Shown here in pieces: positions 8,962 through 16,855 of a stretch of DNA of 24,745 nt. Position 1 is the stretch's first letter, and each line of letters opens with the position of its first letter. The notes below the pieces were generated by a model, which saw only the letters and a program-made list of their open reading frames with translations, searched no databases and was not told the DNA's origin. The translations under genes and the position numbers were made by a program. Source of the DNA: M3007 sp964646615 (lineage in GTDB: Bacteria > Bacteroidota > Bacteroidia > Chitinophagales > Saprospiraceae); contig CAZYEV010000050.1 in the NCBI GenBank assembly GCA_964646615.1, positions 1 to 24,745 on the forward strand, written 5' to 3'.

Positions 8962-10524
8962 TTAAAACCACCCTTTATTGCTCTTGCGGCGGCGGGTGCT
9001 GCTGCCGCCCACGCCCAGAACGCCCAACAGGCCGCGCGTCAGTTCGCGCACAATGGTATTGCCTATCTGGCGCGTGGTGGGGCTGTCGAGCACCTGTTCA
9101 AAAACGCTTTTCTCCTGCCGCGTCGGGCGCGAGGCTGTGGTGTTGCCTTTTTGCGGCGTGCGTTCCTGAACCTCCTGGATTTTTTCCGACAGGATTTCGT
9201 AAGCACTCTGGCGGTCAATCTCCTGATTGTACTTGCGCACGAGCTTCGACTGGGCAATGATCTGGTCAATCTCTGCCGGCGTCAGCACATCCATGCGTGT
9301 CTCGGGCGGGCGCACCAGCACGTGGGCCAATGGCGTGGGGATGCCCTTTTCGTTCAGGGCGCTTACCAACGCCTCTCCGATGCCCAGATGCGTCAGCAGA
9401 TCTTCGGTCTTGTACCACTGCGTGATGGGGTAATTTTCAGCAGCCAGTTTGATGGCCTTGCGGTCTTTGGCCGTAAAGGCGCGCAGGGCGTGCTGCACCT
9501 TCAGGCCCAATTGGGCCAGAATGCTTTCGGGGATGTCCACCGGGTTTTGAGTGATGAAAAAGATGCCGATGCCTTTAGAGCGAATAAGTTTAATGATGGC
9601 TTCTAATTGCTGCATCAGCGCCGGTGTGGCCTCCTGGAACACCAAGTGCGCCTCATCCACGAAAATGCACAACTTGGGCTGGTCGAGGTCGCCCTCTTCG
9701 GGGAACGTGGCGTAAATCTCGGCCAGCATCTGAAGCATGAACGTGCTGAACAGCTTGGGGCGGTCCTGAATGTCGGTCAGGCGAACGATGTGCATCACGC
9801 CGCGCCCGTTTTCGTCGGTGCGGCAGAGGTCGTGCACGTCGAACGATAGCTCGCCGAAGAAGCGCTCGGCACCCTGTTGCTCCAGTTCGATGACCTTGCG
9901 CAGGATGGTGGCAGCACTGGCGGCGCTGAACTGTCCGTATTCGGCCTCGATGGCGGCCTTGCCCTCGTTACCCAGGTATTGGAGCACTTTTTTGAAGTCC
10001 TTTAGGTCGAGCAAGGGCAGCCCGTGGTCGTCGCAGAATTTGAAGATGACCGCCACCACGCCACCCTGGGTGTCGTTGAGGCCCAGGATGCGGCTGAAGA
10101 GCACCGGGCCAAATTCGCTGACCGTAGCGCGCAGGCGGGCGCCCTTTTCATCCGACAGGGATAGAAACTCCACTGTGTAGCGCGCGGGCTTCCACGCGAG
10201 GCCGATTTTGGCGACACGCTCGGCAATTTTGGGGTTTTCGGTGCCGGGCATGGCTACGCCGGAAAGGTCGCCTTTGATGTCCATGAGCAGGGTAGGCACG
10301 CCATGGGCGGCCAGCTGCTCGGCGATGGCCTGCAGGGTTTTGGTCTTACCCGTGCCTGTAGCGCCTGCGATAAGGCCGTGGCGGTTCATGGTGCGCAGCG
10401 GGATTTTTACCTGCAAGCCCGGAATGGCTTCGCCATCGAGCATGGCGCCGCCCAACACAAAGGACGGGCCGCTGAAGGTGTATCCTTTGGTCATTTCGGC
10501 GCTAAAGGCTTCTTTTCGTTCCAT
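8962..10524 (-). CDS. HerA/YjgR-like ATPase (DUF853 family)
   Basis: The 520-residue product has a Walker A motif GATGTGKT (54-61) and a Walker B motif FVDEAH (288-293). It also has the family features RHGLIAGATGTGK, LLMDIKGDLSG (about 79-89) and FFITQNP (just after Walker B), and a basic C-terminal tail ending RRRKSNKGWF. Length and layout match the YjgR/DUF853 family of HerA-like P-loop ATPases, cytoplasmic proteins of unclear physiological role related to FtsK/HerA translocases. The start is set at the ATG at 10524 (MERKEAFSAEM…). The longer open frame to 10734 overlaps the cytochrome gene out of frame and encodes low-complexity residues. The gene begins 10 nt after the cytochrome c stop, so the two are probably co-transcribed. 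Confidence 0.92.
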   Translation of the reverse strand: MERKEAFSAEMTKGYTFSGPSFVLGGAMLDGEAIPGLQVKIPLRTMNRHGLIAGATGTGKTKTLQAIAEQLAAHGVPTLLMDIKGDLSGVAMPGTENPKIAERVAKIGLAWKPARYTVEFLSLSDEKGARLRATVSEFGPVLFSRILGLNDTQGGVVAVIFKFCDDHGLPLLDLKDFKKVLQYLGNEGKAAIEAEYGQFSAASAATILRKVIELEQQGAERFFGELSFDVHDLCRTDENGRGVMHIVRLTDIQDRPKLFSTFMLQMLAEIYATFPEEGDLDQPKLCIFVDEAHLVFQEATPALMQQLEAIIKLIRSKGIGIFFITQNPVDIPESILAQLGLKVQHALRAFTAKDRKAIKLAAENYPITQWYKTEDLLTHLGIGEALVSALNEKGIPTPLAHVLVRPPETRMDVLTPAEIDQIIAQSKLVRKYNQEIDRQSAYEILSEKIQEVQERTPQKGNTTASRPTRQEKSVFEQVLDSPTTRQIGNTIVRELTRGLLGVLGVGGSSTRRRKSNKGWF

Positions 10525-10534
10525 AACAGAGGAG

Positions 10535-10849
10535 TCAGTTTTGAATTTGCTTGAGCCAGTCGGCAATGATTTTTGCGTCGGCGTTGGTGAAGGTGGGAAT
10601 GGGCTCCATAGGCGGATAGTCGGGCCAGTTCTCAGGCCGCGGGTTGCGCATGAGGGTGGCCAATTGTTTGGGCGTATAGTTGCGCCGGGCCAGCTGCTGC
10701 CAGCTGGGGCCAATAAGCCGCACCTCAGGCGCATGACAGGTCGTGCAGGCGTATTTGCCCATCACCCGCTTCACTTCGGCAGGCATGGGTTGTGCGTCAA
10801 CGACGCTCATCACAGAACAAAAGCCCAACAGCAGCACTACGGTCTTCAT
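10535..10849 (-). CDS. Small periplasmic monohaem cytochrome c
   Basis: The 104-residue product has a signal peptide (MKTVVLLLGFCSVMSVVDA, about 1-19). A single haem-binding CTTCH motif lies at 35-39 and a likely axial Met at 81 (YPPMEPIPTF), followed by a C-terminal helix (NADAKIIADWLKQIQ). This is the class I cytochrome c layout, a soluble electron carrier in the periplasm. The ATG at 10849 is favoured over longer starts up to 11032 because it opens the signal peptide and lies 5 nt after a perfect TACTTTTG promoter box. It is followed at a 10-nt gap by the HerA-like ATPase, an odd functional partner. The electron donor and acceptor cannot be inferred. Confidence 0.92.
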   Translation of the reverse strand: MKTVVLLLGFCSVMSVVDAQPMPAEVKRVMGKYACTTCHAPEVRLIGPSWQQLARRNYTPKQLATLMRNPRPENWPDYPPMEPIPTFTNADAKIIADWLKQIQN

Positions 10850-10854
10850 GCCGG

Positions 10855-10862
10855 CAAAAGTA
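10855..10862 (-). promoter_or_regulatory. -7 promoter box TACTTTTG for the cytochrome c gene
   Basis: On the minus strand TACTTTTG matches the Bacteroidota sigma-ABfr -7 consensus TAnnTTTG exactly. Only CCGGC separates it from the ATG at 10849. Initiation normally falls a few bases downstream of this box, so the mRNA would have almost no leader. No well-spaced TTG -33 element is visible. Confidence 0.65.
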
Positions 10863-10880
10863 AGCCATCGGCTACAACGC

Positions 10881-10915
10881 AGAAGCGACATCTTCCGCAA
10901 GGAGATGTCGCTTCT
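10881..10915 (-). terminator. Perfect 13-bp stem-loop downstream of a T9SS gene
   Basis: AGAAGCGACATCT (10881-10893) and AGATGTCGCTTCT (10903-10915) form a perfect 13-bp stem with a 9-nt loop. It lies 128 nt past the stop of the minus-strand T9SS gene and just upstream of the cytochrome c promoter box. No T-tract follows it. It may mark the 3' end of the T9SS transcript, or it may be a regulatory palindrome for the cytochrome c promoter. Confidence 0.5.
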
Positions 10916-11043
10916 AAGGCCACCGGGCAAAGGGCGTTCAACCTCGTCGGGCCAAAGACGTGCCTGCTCAACGATACAGCACCGAGTGCCGGCCGCGAAG
11001 GGCTTAGGGGCTGCACCGATGCGCTTGCTCAAGCCGGTACAGG

Positions 11044-13488
11044 CTATGCTTTCTTTTTCACGAACCGCCCCACTGCCGTTACATCACCCTGTTGAAGCCT
11101 GATTAGATACACCCCTGACGGCCATGCCGGAGTGTCCAGGAGAAGGGTTTGCGCACCGGCAGGCAAGTCGTTCAGGTGCTGCTCAGCGACCAGCTGGCCC
11201 TGCGCATTCCAGACCTGAAGAATGGCCGCACCGCCCGCTGAGGGGAACTGGATGAAAACGGGCCCTTCCGAAGGGTTGGGAAAAACGGTCAGGCTCTGCT
11301 CCTGGCGCTGTGCCGGTGTGGTAGAAACCACCGTATGTTCAAAGGCGCCCACATCGGGTGCGGTACCGGCAAAGTTGTTGCTGAAGCCCGGCACAAATAC
11401 GCCCCGGTCTATCAGCGGGCTGGAGGGCTGCAGGCGGAAGTTGCCCTCATCGGCGTTGATGAAGTACGGCAGCTCGTTCAGCGCATTTTCTATGCGTATC
11501 CACGGACTTCCCGTAACACTGGCCAATCCGCTTTGCAGAGCGCTGGTGCTGCCGTGTTTCAGGCATGTTGGAGGCGTGCGTACAATACCAGGGATATTAT
11601 TTCCGGGGTTGACGATATTATCGTTTAAAGACTCAAAACTGTAGTGCGGCTGGTTATTTACCTGGTCGAAAAAGAAGTTGGCGTCCCCCTCAGCGTAGAA
11701 AATGTTGTTACTCAGGTGTAGCACCTTCCAGGTGGACGCCCATAGATAGAGGTTGAAAGCATAGGGTTCTATTCCGTGCACGGTGTTGTGAATGAAGTAG
11801 ATGAGGTCATTGGCTGCTTCCCTTGCATCGCCGGCGTTAAGTTTCAGAACAGTGCCCCACGACTGGTAGGTATGCACGCCGTCACAGTTGACAAAGTAAG
11901 GGTCATTCTGGTAGTTTTGCCGCTGGTCGAGGTGGTGATAAACGTTTCGGAAGATATAGACGGGCTTTTGCTCGCTGGAAATCAACGACGTACCCACAGG
12001 GCAATGGCTGACCTTGTTGCCCCAGATGCGGACGTTGCGCTGTCCGTTGACGGCGTTGACGCCGTCGAAGCACCAGGAGATCCGGTTGTTGTAAATGTCG
12101 CTCTCCCGCATGACCGCGTTATTGATGGTGGTGCCGAAACCAATGCCGTTAACGACGCCCCGCACAGTGTTGTTCCAGGCGATATTGCCCTGCACTGTCT
12201 GTCCGGGAAGAGGCCGGAAATGAATGCCTATATTTTCCAGGTAGCGGCCCGCGGAGCCGCAATCAGAGTCAGCGATTAGATTGAAAACCTCAGCGGTGCG
12301 CTTAAATGCCGCATGCGACCAATAGCCAGTGCCGTCGGTGATGTGGCAGTTCATCACGATGTTGTTGTTGCAGTTGCCTTCAAAAATGACCGGAAAGTTG
12401 CAAAACTCAAACGAGCAGCTGTCCACCACCACGTGGCTGGCGTTATTGAACCGGAGCGTGTTAGAGACATAACACGCCGAAGGGCAGTTGGTGAGCCAGT
12501 TCTTGTCGCAGCGCCCCTTTCCGTAGTGTTTGAACTGGATGCCCTTGATGCGCAGGCGGACATTCTTGTGGTTGCCTTCCACGGTGAGGCAAGAGAGTTG
12601 TTCCGAGAAAATGACCTGCGAGCGGTTAATGTTTCTGCCGTCTAAGGTTTTGATATACACGCGATTGAACTTGTTGCGGTAAAAGCCGGAGAGGCCGTAG
12701 CCGAGCGTCCAGAGGCTGGGGTAAGAGGTGTCAAAGCTGGGAGGCGTAAGGAAGGCATAAGGGTACATCCGCTCTCCGTCCACGATGCACATGGCGTTGT
12801 ATTCGAGGTGTGCGGGCAGGTTGGTCCACCAGATAGCGGTATCGCCATCGCCCTGGTACCAGGTGTACTTGTCGTAAGAGCCGCCGTCGAGGATAGGCGT
12901 TTGGCCAGGAGCTGCCATAATGGTAATGGGCTTGTCTTCGGGGCAGTCCTCCGTGATGTGGAGCGTCATGTCGCCGACCTTGTAAACTCCGCCCATGAGC
13001 AGGACGGTGGTGCCGCAGGTGAGTCCGCTGGTCAGCAGGGTCTTCAGATTGCCCGGATGAGCATAGGAATAAATGGTGCCGCTGCCCGTAGGGCTGACCC
13101 AGCGCCAGGGCGATCCGTTGTATTTTATAATGGGCACGGCCAAAGTGCGCGTCGTAGCGGCCAGGACGTCTTTCCGGAACACCGGAAACGAGTCCACAAG
13201 GCTGACTTCCAACTCGTACGGCGTGTCAGGTTCGAGCTGGAACAGACTGCCCTGAAATTCGCCCATGCTCAGGCGTGCTGCTGGAAAGCCGGGCTGCCAG
13301 TCCTGTCCATTGACTCGATAGCGCACCACCGTCGTGGCCGTAGAGTCGGGGTCGTAGCTCGACGGCAAGAGGATGCGATAGCCGACGCTGTGGAGCATGG
13401 GCGTGAGGGTGAGCTGCTGAGCCTGGGCCATTGGGCAGGCAAGCGATAGGGCCAGTATGAGGGGCAGGTAAGTAGAGGCTGAAGTCAT
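11044..13488 (-). CDS. Secreted parallel beta-helix protein with T9SS sorting domain
   Basis: The 814-residue product has a signal peptide (MTSASTYLPLILALSLACPMAQA, cleaved before QQLTL). An FN3-like N-terminal part spans about 25-115 (LFQLEPDTPYELEVSLVD). A right-handed parallel beta-helix spans about 140-690, with typical turns (GGVYKVGDMTLHI, NNIVMNCHITDGTG, NVRIWGNKVSHC, HLSNNIFY). The late segment SPLIDRGVFVPGFSNNFAGTAPDVGAFEH is characteristic of polysaccharide-lyase-like or DUF1565-like secreted beta-helices. Residues about 732-814 are a T9SS type A sorting domain (SLTVFPNPSEGPVFIQF…). It could be a polysaccharide-binding or polysaccharide-degrading surface protein, but I see no assignable catalytic residues. 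It is monocistronic, with about 400 bp without genes upstream. Confidence 0.88.
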   Translation of the reverse strand: MTSASTYLPLILALSLACPMAQAQQLTLTPMLHSVGYRILLPSSYDPDSTATTVVRYRVNGQDWQPGFPAARLSMGEFQGSLFQLEPDTPYELEVSLVDSFPVFRKDVLAATTRTLAVPIIKYNGSPWRWVSPTGSGTIYSYAHPGNLKTLLTSGLTCGTTVLLMGGVYKVGDMTLHITEDCPEDKPITIMAAPGQTPILDGGSYDKYTWYQGDGDTAIWWTNLPAHLEYNAMCIVDGERMYPYAFLTPPSFDTSYPSLWTLGYGLSGFYRNKFNRVYIKTLDGRNINRSQVIFSEQLSCLTVEGNHKNVRLRIKGIQFKHYGKGRCDKNWLTNCPSACYVSNTLRFNNASHVVVDSCSFEFCNFPVIFEGNCNNNIVMNCHITDGTGYWSHAAFKRTAEVFNLIADSDCGSAGRYLENIGIHFRPLPGQTVQGNIAWNNTVRGVVNGIGFGTTINNAVMRESDIYNNRISWCFDGVNAVNGQRNVRIWGNKVSHCPVGTSLISSEQKPVYIFRNVYHHLDQRQNYQNDPYFVNCDGVHTYQSWGTVLKLNAGDAREAANDLIYFIHNTVHGIEPYAFNLYLWASTWKVLHLSNNIFYAEGDANFFFDQVNNQPHYSFESLNDNIVNPGNNIPGIVRTPPTCLKHGSTSALQSGLASVTGSPWIRIENALNELPYFINADEGNFRLQPSSPLIDRGVFVPGFSNNFAGTAPDVGAFEHTVVSTTPAQRQEQSLTVFPNPSEGPVFIQFPSAGGAAILQVWNAQGQLVAEQHLNDLPAGAQTLLLDTPAWPSGVYLIRLQQGDVTAVGRFVKKKA

Positions 13489-13887
13489 GGTCAGGAAATG
13501 TTTTATGGTGAAAAGATCATTGTAATACCCTGCCTATTGAGGAAGTGCCACAGGCACTAAAGCAGCGTAGCCCAAAAGGATGTTCTTCCTCCACGAGAGC
13601 CGCCAGCGCCTAAAAGAAGGCAGGTGGCCTTTATAGTGCACAAAAAGCGTAATAAGTTATAGAGGCCGAACCAAATTTCATCTTCTACACCCATTTAAAG
13701 GCTGGCCTCTGCATTCCGCGTTTTCCCTATCTGCCCGGTTTTTCCGGGCAAACGGCTCTCTGACCGGTCGCTCGACCGTCCTGGCCAAGCCGTCGAATCC
13801 TGCCTTTTATCGGGAAAACTACTTTCTAAGGCTCACACCCTGACCGGCTTGCCGGGGATGCCGCTACTTGCCTGAACTAATCTCAGG
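13489..13887. other. Intergenic stretch between a T9SS gene and the TonB receptor gene
   Basis: These 399 bp contain no convincing ORF. Two small hairpins are visible: AGTGCC/GGCACT at 13544-13558 and TGCCCGG/CCGGGCA with a five-T loop at 13732-13750. Neither is followed by a T-tract. The second may mark the 3' end of the TonB receptor transcript, which stops at 13888. I found no strict TAnnTTTG box for the downstream T9SS gene. Confidence 0.4.
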
Positions 13888-16149
13888 CTACTGCAACATC
13901 CACCGCACGCCTATCAACACTCGCTGCCGCTGTACGGGGGCGTAGCCATAGGCGGTGTCGAACGTGTAGCCGTTCGGGTTATCCACCTCCACATAGCGGT
14001 CGAAGGGGTCAAACGGGCGCAGCAGCACATCCTCGCGCGGGTAAAAGCCAAAGAGGTTTTTGACCGCTGCATACAGCTGAATACCCCTCGGAAGCACCCG
14101 CGTAACCTGCACGTTGTGCAGGGCGAACCACGGCGAGCGGTCGGGCCGGTAGTCGTTGGGCACTACCGGCAGCGGCATTGGGCTGTTGAACGTACCCGTG
14201 TAGTCCAGTGTCAGCTTCCAGCGCGCGATGGGGTACGATATCGCCCACGTGCCCGATAGCGGCGAGGCGAAGAAAATGGGCAGGCGCTCGCCCTCTTCAA
14301 CGCGATAGACGCGCATGGCCGTCAGACCGGCGTTGATTTTCAGGCCGTTGAGCAGGTTCACGTCGGCATTTACGGAAGCGCCGGAGGAGACAGCGTGGCC
14401 GTTGAGGTTTTGGTAAATGATTTTATCCGGGTCGGAGTCGTAGTCGGGCAGGATGCGGTTGGTGAAATAGGTGTAAAACAGCGAGGCGTCCAGTCCGATG
14501 AAGCCGGCCTTTTTTGGAAAGAACTTGCGCGTGTAGTTGAGGTTGGCGTTCCAGGAGCGTTCGGGCTTGAGGTCTTCGGCAATGATGACCTGGCGAGCGC
14601 CAGTAAGGGCGGCGTGCTCTTCGGTGAAGATATTGGCCACGCGGAAGCCCGAGCCGGCGGTCAGGCGCAGGATGTGGTGAGCGTCTTCGGCCCATTTCCA
14701 GCTGAAGCGCGGGGTGAGGATGCTGCCGTGAGCCGAGTGGTAGTCATAGCGCAGACCCAGCAGCAGGCGGTTGCGGGTGTTGAGCGCGATTTCGTCTTGC
14801 ACAAACACACCGGGCAGCCACGTGCGCGCGGGCAGGTTGCGGCCCGAGCCGTCGGGGGCCTCTGTGGCGGGTGTATTGTCGTCATAATCGGTATAGCGCA
14901 GGGCAGCGCCCCACAGCAGGTCGTGCTTAGTGCCCGGGCGAGCATCGCCGGTCAGTTGGGCGAAAGCCACTTGCTGGCGCCCCACGTAGGGCGTGTTGCC
15001 ATAGGCGGCGTCCTGGTCGTGCACGTTCCACGACACATCGAGCATCACCCGGCGGCCTTCGATGGGCAGCTGGTATTTGCCGATGACCTCCGCCCGGTGG
15101 GTGAAAATGCTTTCGCCATACAGGCTGTCGGAGCCGCGCCAGGCGGGTGTCCAGGCCAATTGGCCACCCCAGCGATTTTCGTACACGTATCGGGCGGCTA
15201 AAGAGGCGAAGTAGCCCGAAGGCCGCTCGAAGCGCCATTTGTTGAACACCGACACACGCTGCTGCAGCGGCACGTCGGTGAAGCCGTCGCCGTTGATGTC
15301 GTGCCGCCGTTGGAGGTGGAAATAATTGACGCCCAGTAGCGTATGTGCCCGTCCGGCCCTTGTGGCTATGGCGCCGTCGAGGTTCCATTCCCCCATGCTG
15401 GTGCCAAAAGCGTCCACCGATGCGCGCGGAGCCGTCAGTGCATCGCGCGTGATAATGTTGATGAGACCACCCACTGCCTCGGAGCCGTAAAGCGCGCCGG
15501 CAGGGCCTTTTACCACCTCAATGCGCTCCACCAGACTGTTGGGAATGCCGCTCAGGCCGTACACCGTGGACAGACCGCTCACGATGGGCATGCCGTCTAT
15601 GGTAACCATCGTGTACGGCCCTTCCAGACCGTTGATGTGGATGTCGCCAGCGCCACACACGCCACAGTTCAGCTGCGGCTGCACGCCATTGACCAGCGTC
15701 AGCGCCTCAAACAGGTTGGGCGTCGGGTTTTTTTGAAAAAATTTGGGGGTGTAAATTTCAATGGGAATAGGCGAGGCGTCTTTGGAAATCTCCTTCATCG
15801 AGGCCGACACCACGACCGTGCTCAAGGCCTGCTCAGCAGGTTCTAACAAAACCAGCAGCGCTTCAGAAGGGTCGCTCAATGTCCCTGACCACGAGGCATA
15901 ACCGACGGAGCGAACGTACAGCATGGCGTTGCGATCTGCATACTGCGCCGGCACGACAAACTGTCCCAACGTATCGGTGTAAAGCCCGCCCGGCATGCCC
16001 TCCAGAGCCACCGTAGCTGCCACCACCGGCTCGCGCGTGAGCGCATCCAGCACCCGACCGCGGCGAGGGCCATCCATTTGCGCCTGCGCCGTTTCAGCAC
16101 AAAAGCACGCCAGCAGTAAGCAATGCCATATCCGGAGCCATCTGAACAT
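13888..16149 (-). CDS. TonB-dependent outer-membrane receptor with Cys-pair plug, probable metal uptake
   Basis: The 753-residue product has a signal peptide (MFRWLRIWHCLLLACFCAETAQA). A carboxypeptidase-regulatory-like domain (about 28-105, GRVLDALTREPVVAATV…) and a TonB-box-like stretch STVVVSASM (110-118) follow. The plug domain (about 125-235) holds NCGVCGAGDIHINGLEG (161-177) and KGPAGALYGSEAVGGLINIIT. A 22-strand-type barrel makes up the rest. The CGVC pair at the plug apex is unusual for a general receptor and suggests a metal or metal complex as ligand. The ATG at 16149 opens the signal peptide; a TTG 33 nt further upstream is not needed. A DtxR/MntR-like palindrome lies 94 nt upstream, which with the neighbouring ABC and DUF3299-like genes points to metal-regulated transition-metal acquisition. 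The exact metal is unknown. Confidence 0.9.
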   Translation of the reverse strand: MFRWLRIWHCLLLACFCAETAQAQMDGPRRGRVLDALTREPVVAATVALEGMPGGLYTDTLGQFVVPAQYADRNAMLYVRSVGYASWSGTLSDPSEALLVLLEPAEQALSTVVVSASMKEISKDASPIPIEIYTPKFFQKNPTPNLFEALTLVNGVQPQLNCGVCGAGDIHINGLEGPYTMVTIDGMPIVSGLSTVYGLSGIPNSLVERIEVVKGPAGALYGSEAVGGLINIITRDALTAPRASVDAFGTSMGEWNLDGAIATRAGRAHTLLGVNYFHLQRRHDINGDGFTDVPLQQRVSVFNKWRFERPSGYFASLAARYVYENRWGGQLAWTPAWRGSDSLYGESIFTHRAEVIGKYQLPIEGRRVMLDVSWNVHDQDAAYGNTPYVGRQQVAFAQLTGDARPGTKHDLLWGAALRYTDYDDNTPATEAPDGSGRNLPARTWLPGVFVQDEIALNTRNRLLLGLRYDYHSAHGSILTPRFSWKWAEDAHHILRLTAGSGFRVANIFTEEHAALTGARQVIIAEDLKPERSWNANLNYTRKFFPKKAGFIGLDASLFYTYFTNRILPDYDSDPDKIIYQNLNGHAVSSGASVNADVNLLNGLKINAGLTAMRVYRVEEGERLPIFFASPLSGTWAISYPIARWKLTLDYTGTFNSPMPLPVVPNDYRPDRSPWFALHNVQVTRVLPRGIQLYAAVKNLFGFYPREDVLLRPFDPFDRYVEVDNPNGYTFDTAYGYAPVQRQRVLIGVRWMLQ

Positions 16150-16216
16150 AAGACACCTCTTCTTTAAAGCCGATGAAACCAATATACTAAAAGGCGGTCT
16201 TTTGGGTCGCTAAAAC

Positions 16217-16224
16217 GAAAAATA
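16217..16224 (-). promoter_or_regulatory. Weak -7 box for the TonB receptor gene
   Basis: TATTTTTC on the minus strand has one mismatch to TAnnTTTG. It lies 18 nt downstream of the 16-bp palindrome, which would therefore sit over the -33 region. The geometry fits repression by a regulator at the palindrome, but the box is imperfect and the leader would be about 65 nt. Confidence 0.3.
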
Positions 16225-16242
16225 GGGCGTTCTTGTTTTTTA

Positions 16243-16258
16243 TTTAGGCGAGCCTAAA
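16243..16258 (-). promoter_or_regulatory. DtxR/MntR-type metal-regulator operator candidate
   Basis: TTTAGGCGAGCCTAAA is an inverted repeat with perfect 7-bp arms (TTTAGGC and GCCTAAA) around GA. It resembles the TTAGGnnnnCCTAA type bound by Fe2+- or Mn2+-dependent DtxR/MntR/SirR-family repressors. It sits 3 nt after the DUF3299-like stop and 94 nt before the TonB receptor ATG, so the receptor could be expressed from its own metal-controlled promoter. No second copy with both arms was found in the window by eye. Confidence 0.55.
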
Positions 16259-16261
16259 AAA

Positions 16262-16855
16262 TCATGGAGCCACCTCGGCAGCATGAAGCTGGTACATAAA
16301 CTGCTCTACGCTCTCCTCGTTGAGTCGGAAAATGCCTCGAATGCGCAGGAAGTCGTCCACCTTCAATCGTTTGGGCACTTTGGCGAAGTTGAGACCGATG
16401 ACCGTTTCAGGTCCTGCGCCACCGCAGAAAAAGCAGGCCGCGTAGGGGTTCTTACTCAAGGCATAGGCGCCGCCGCCCAGCGGGATGATATAGCCCTGCA
16501 CCTCCACTTTTTTGCGGTCTAAGGCCTTGACCTGAGGGCCGAAGATGGGATACTCGAAATACTCGTCATACTCGGCGTGGTACTTGCGCTTGTATCGGAC
16601 GTCGCGCAGGGTTTGCCAGTCTAAGGCGATAAGGGTGTCCTTATTGGCCATGTGGCGCATGTCGCATTCGGATGCTTCCGACCCATCGGTGGTTACGGCG
16701 GGCAGAGCATCTTCATATTCATAAGCCCACGTTGGAGCAGCAGCAGGGCTGAACTTCTGCTCGCCAGAGAAATGCCGACAAAGTCGGGAAGAATGGGTGG
16801 AAGACAGGAGGACAAAGGCAGTCAGTGCGAGCAAAAACAAACGTAATTTACGCAT
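16262..16855 (-). CDS. DUF3299-like exported protein with CFFC motif, metal ABC system partner
   Basis: The 197-residue product has a hydrophobic N-terminal signal (MRKLRLFLLALTAFVLLSS). The mature part has FEYPIFGPQVKALDRKKVEVQGYIIPLGG (about 100-128), CFFCGGAGPE (141-150) and an OB-fold-like end (DDFLRIRGIFRLNEES). The 'GYIIPL…CFFCGGAGPE' pattern belongs to the small exported proteins encoded beside LolCDE-like ABC genes, which I relate to DUF3299 from memory. CFFC could bind a metal. The ATG at 16855 overlaps the last 8 nt of the permease gene (ATGCGTAA), so translation is probably coupled. A longer open frame to 17119 is a shadow inside the permease. The family assignment is moderately sure, the metal role is inference. 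Confidence 0.75.
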   Translation of the reverse strand: MRKLRLFLLALTAFVLLSSTHSSRLCRHFSGEQKFSPAAAPTWAYEYEDALPAVTTDGSEASECDMRHMANKDTLIALDWQTLRDVRYKRKYHAEYDEYFEYPIFGPQVKALDRKKVEVQGYIIPLGGGAYALSKNPYAACFFCGGAGPETVIGLNFAKVPKRLKVDDFLRIRGIFRLNEESVEQFMYQLHAAEVAP

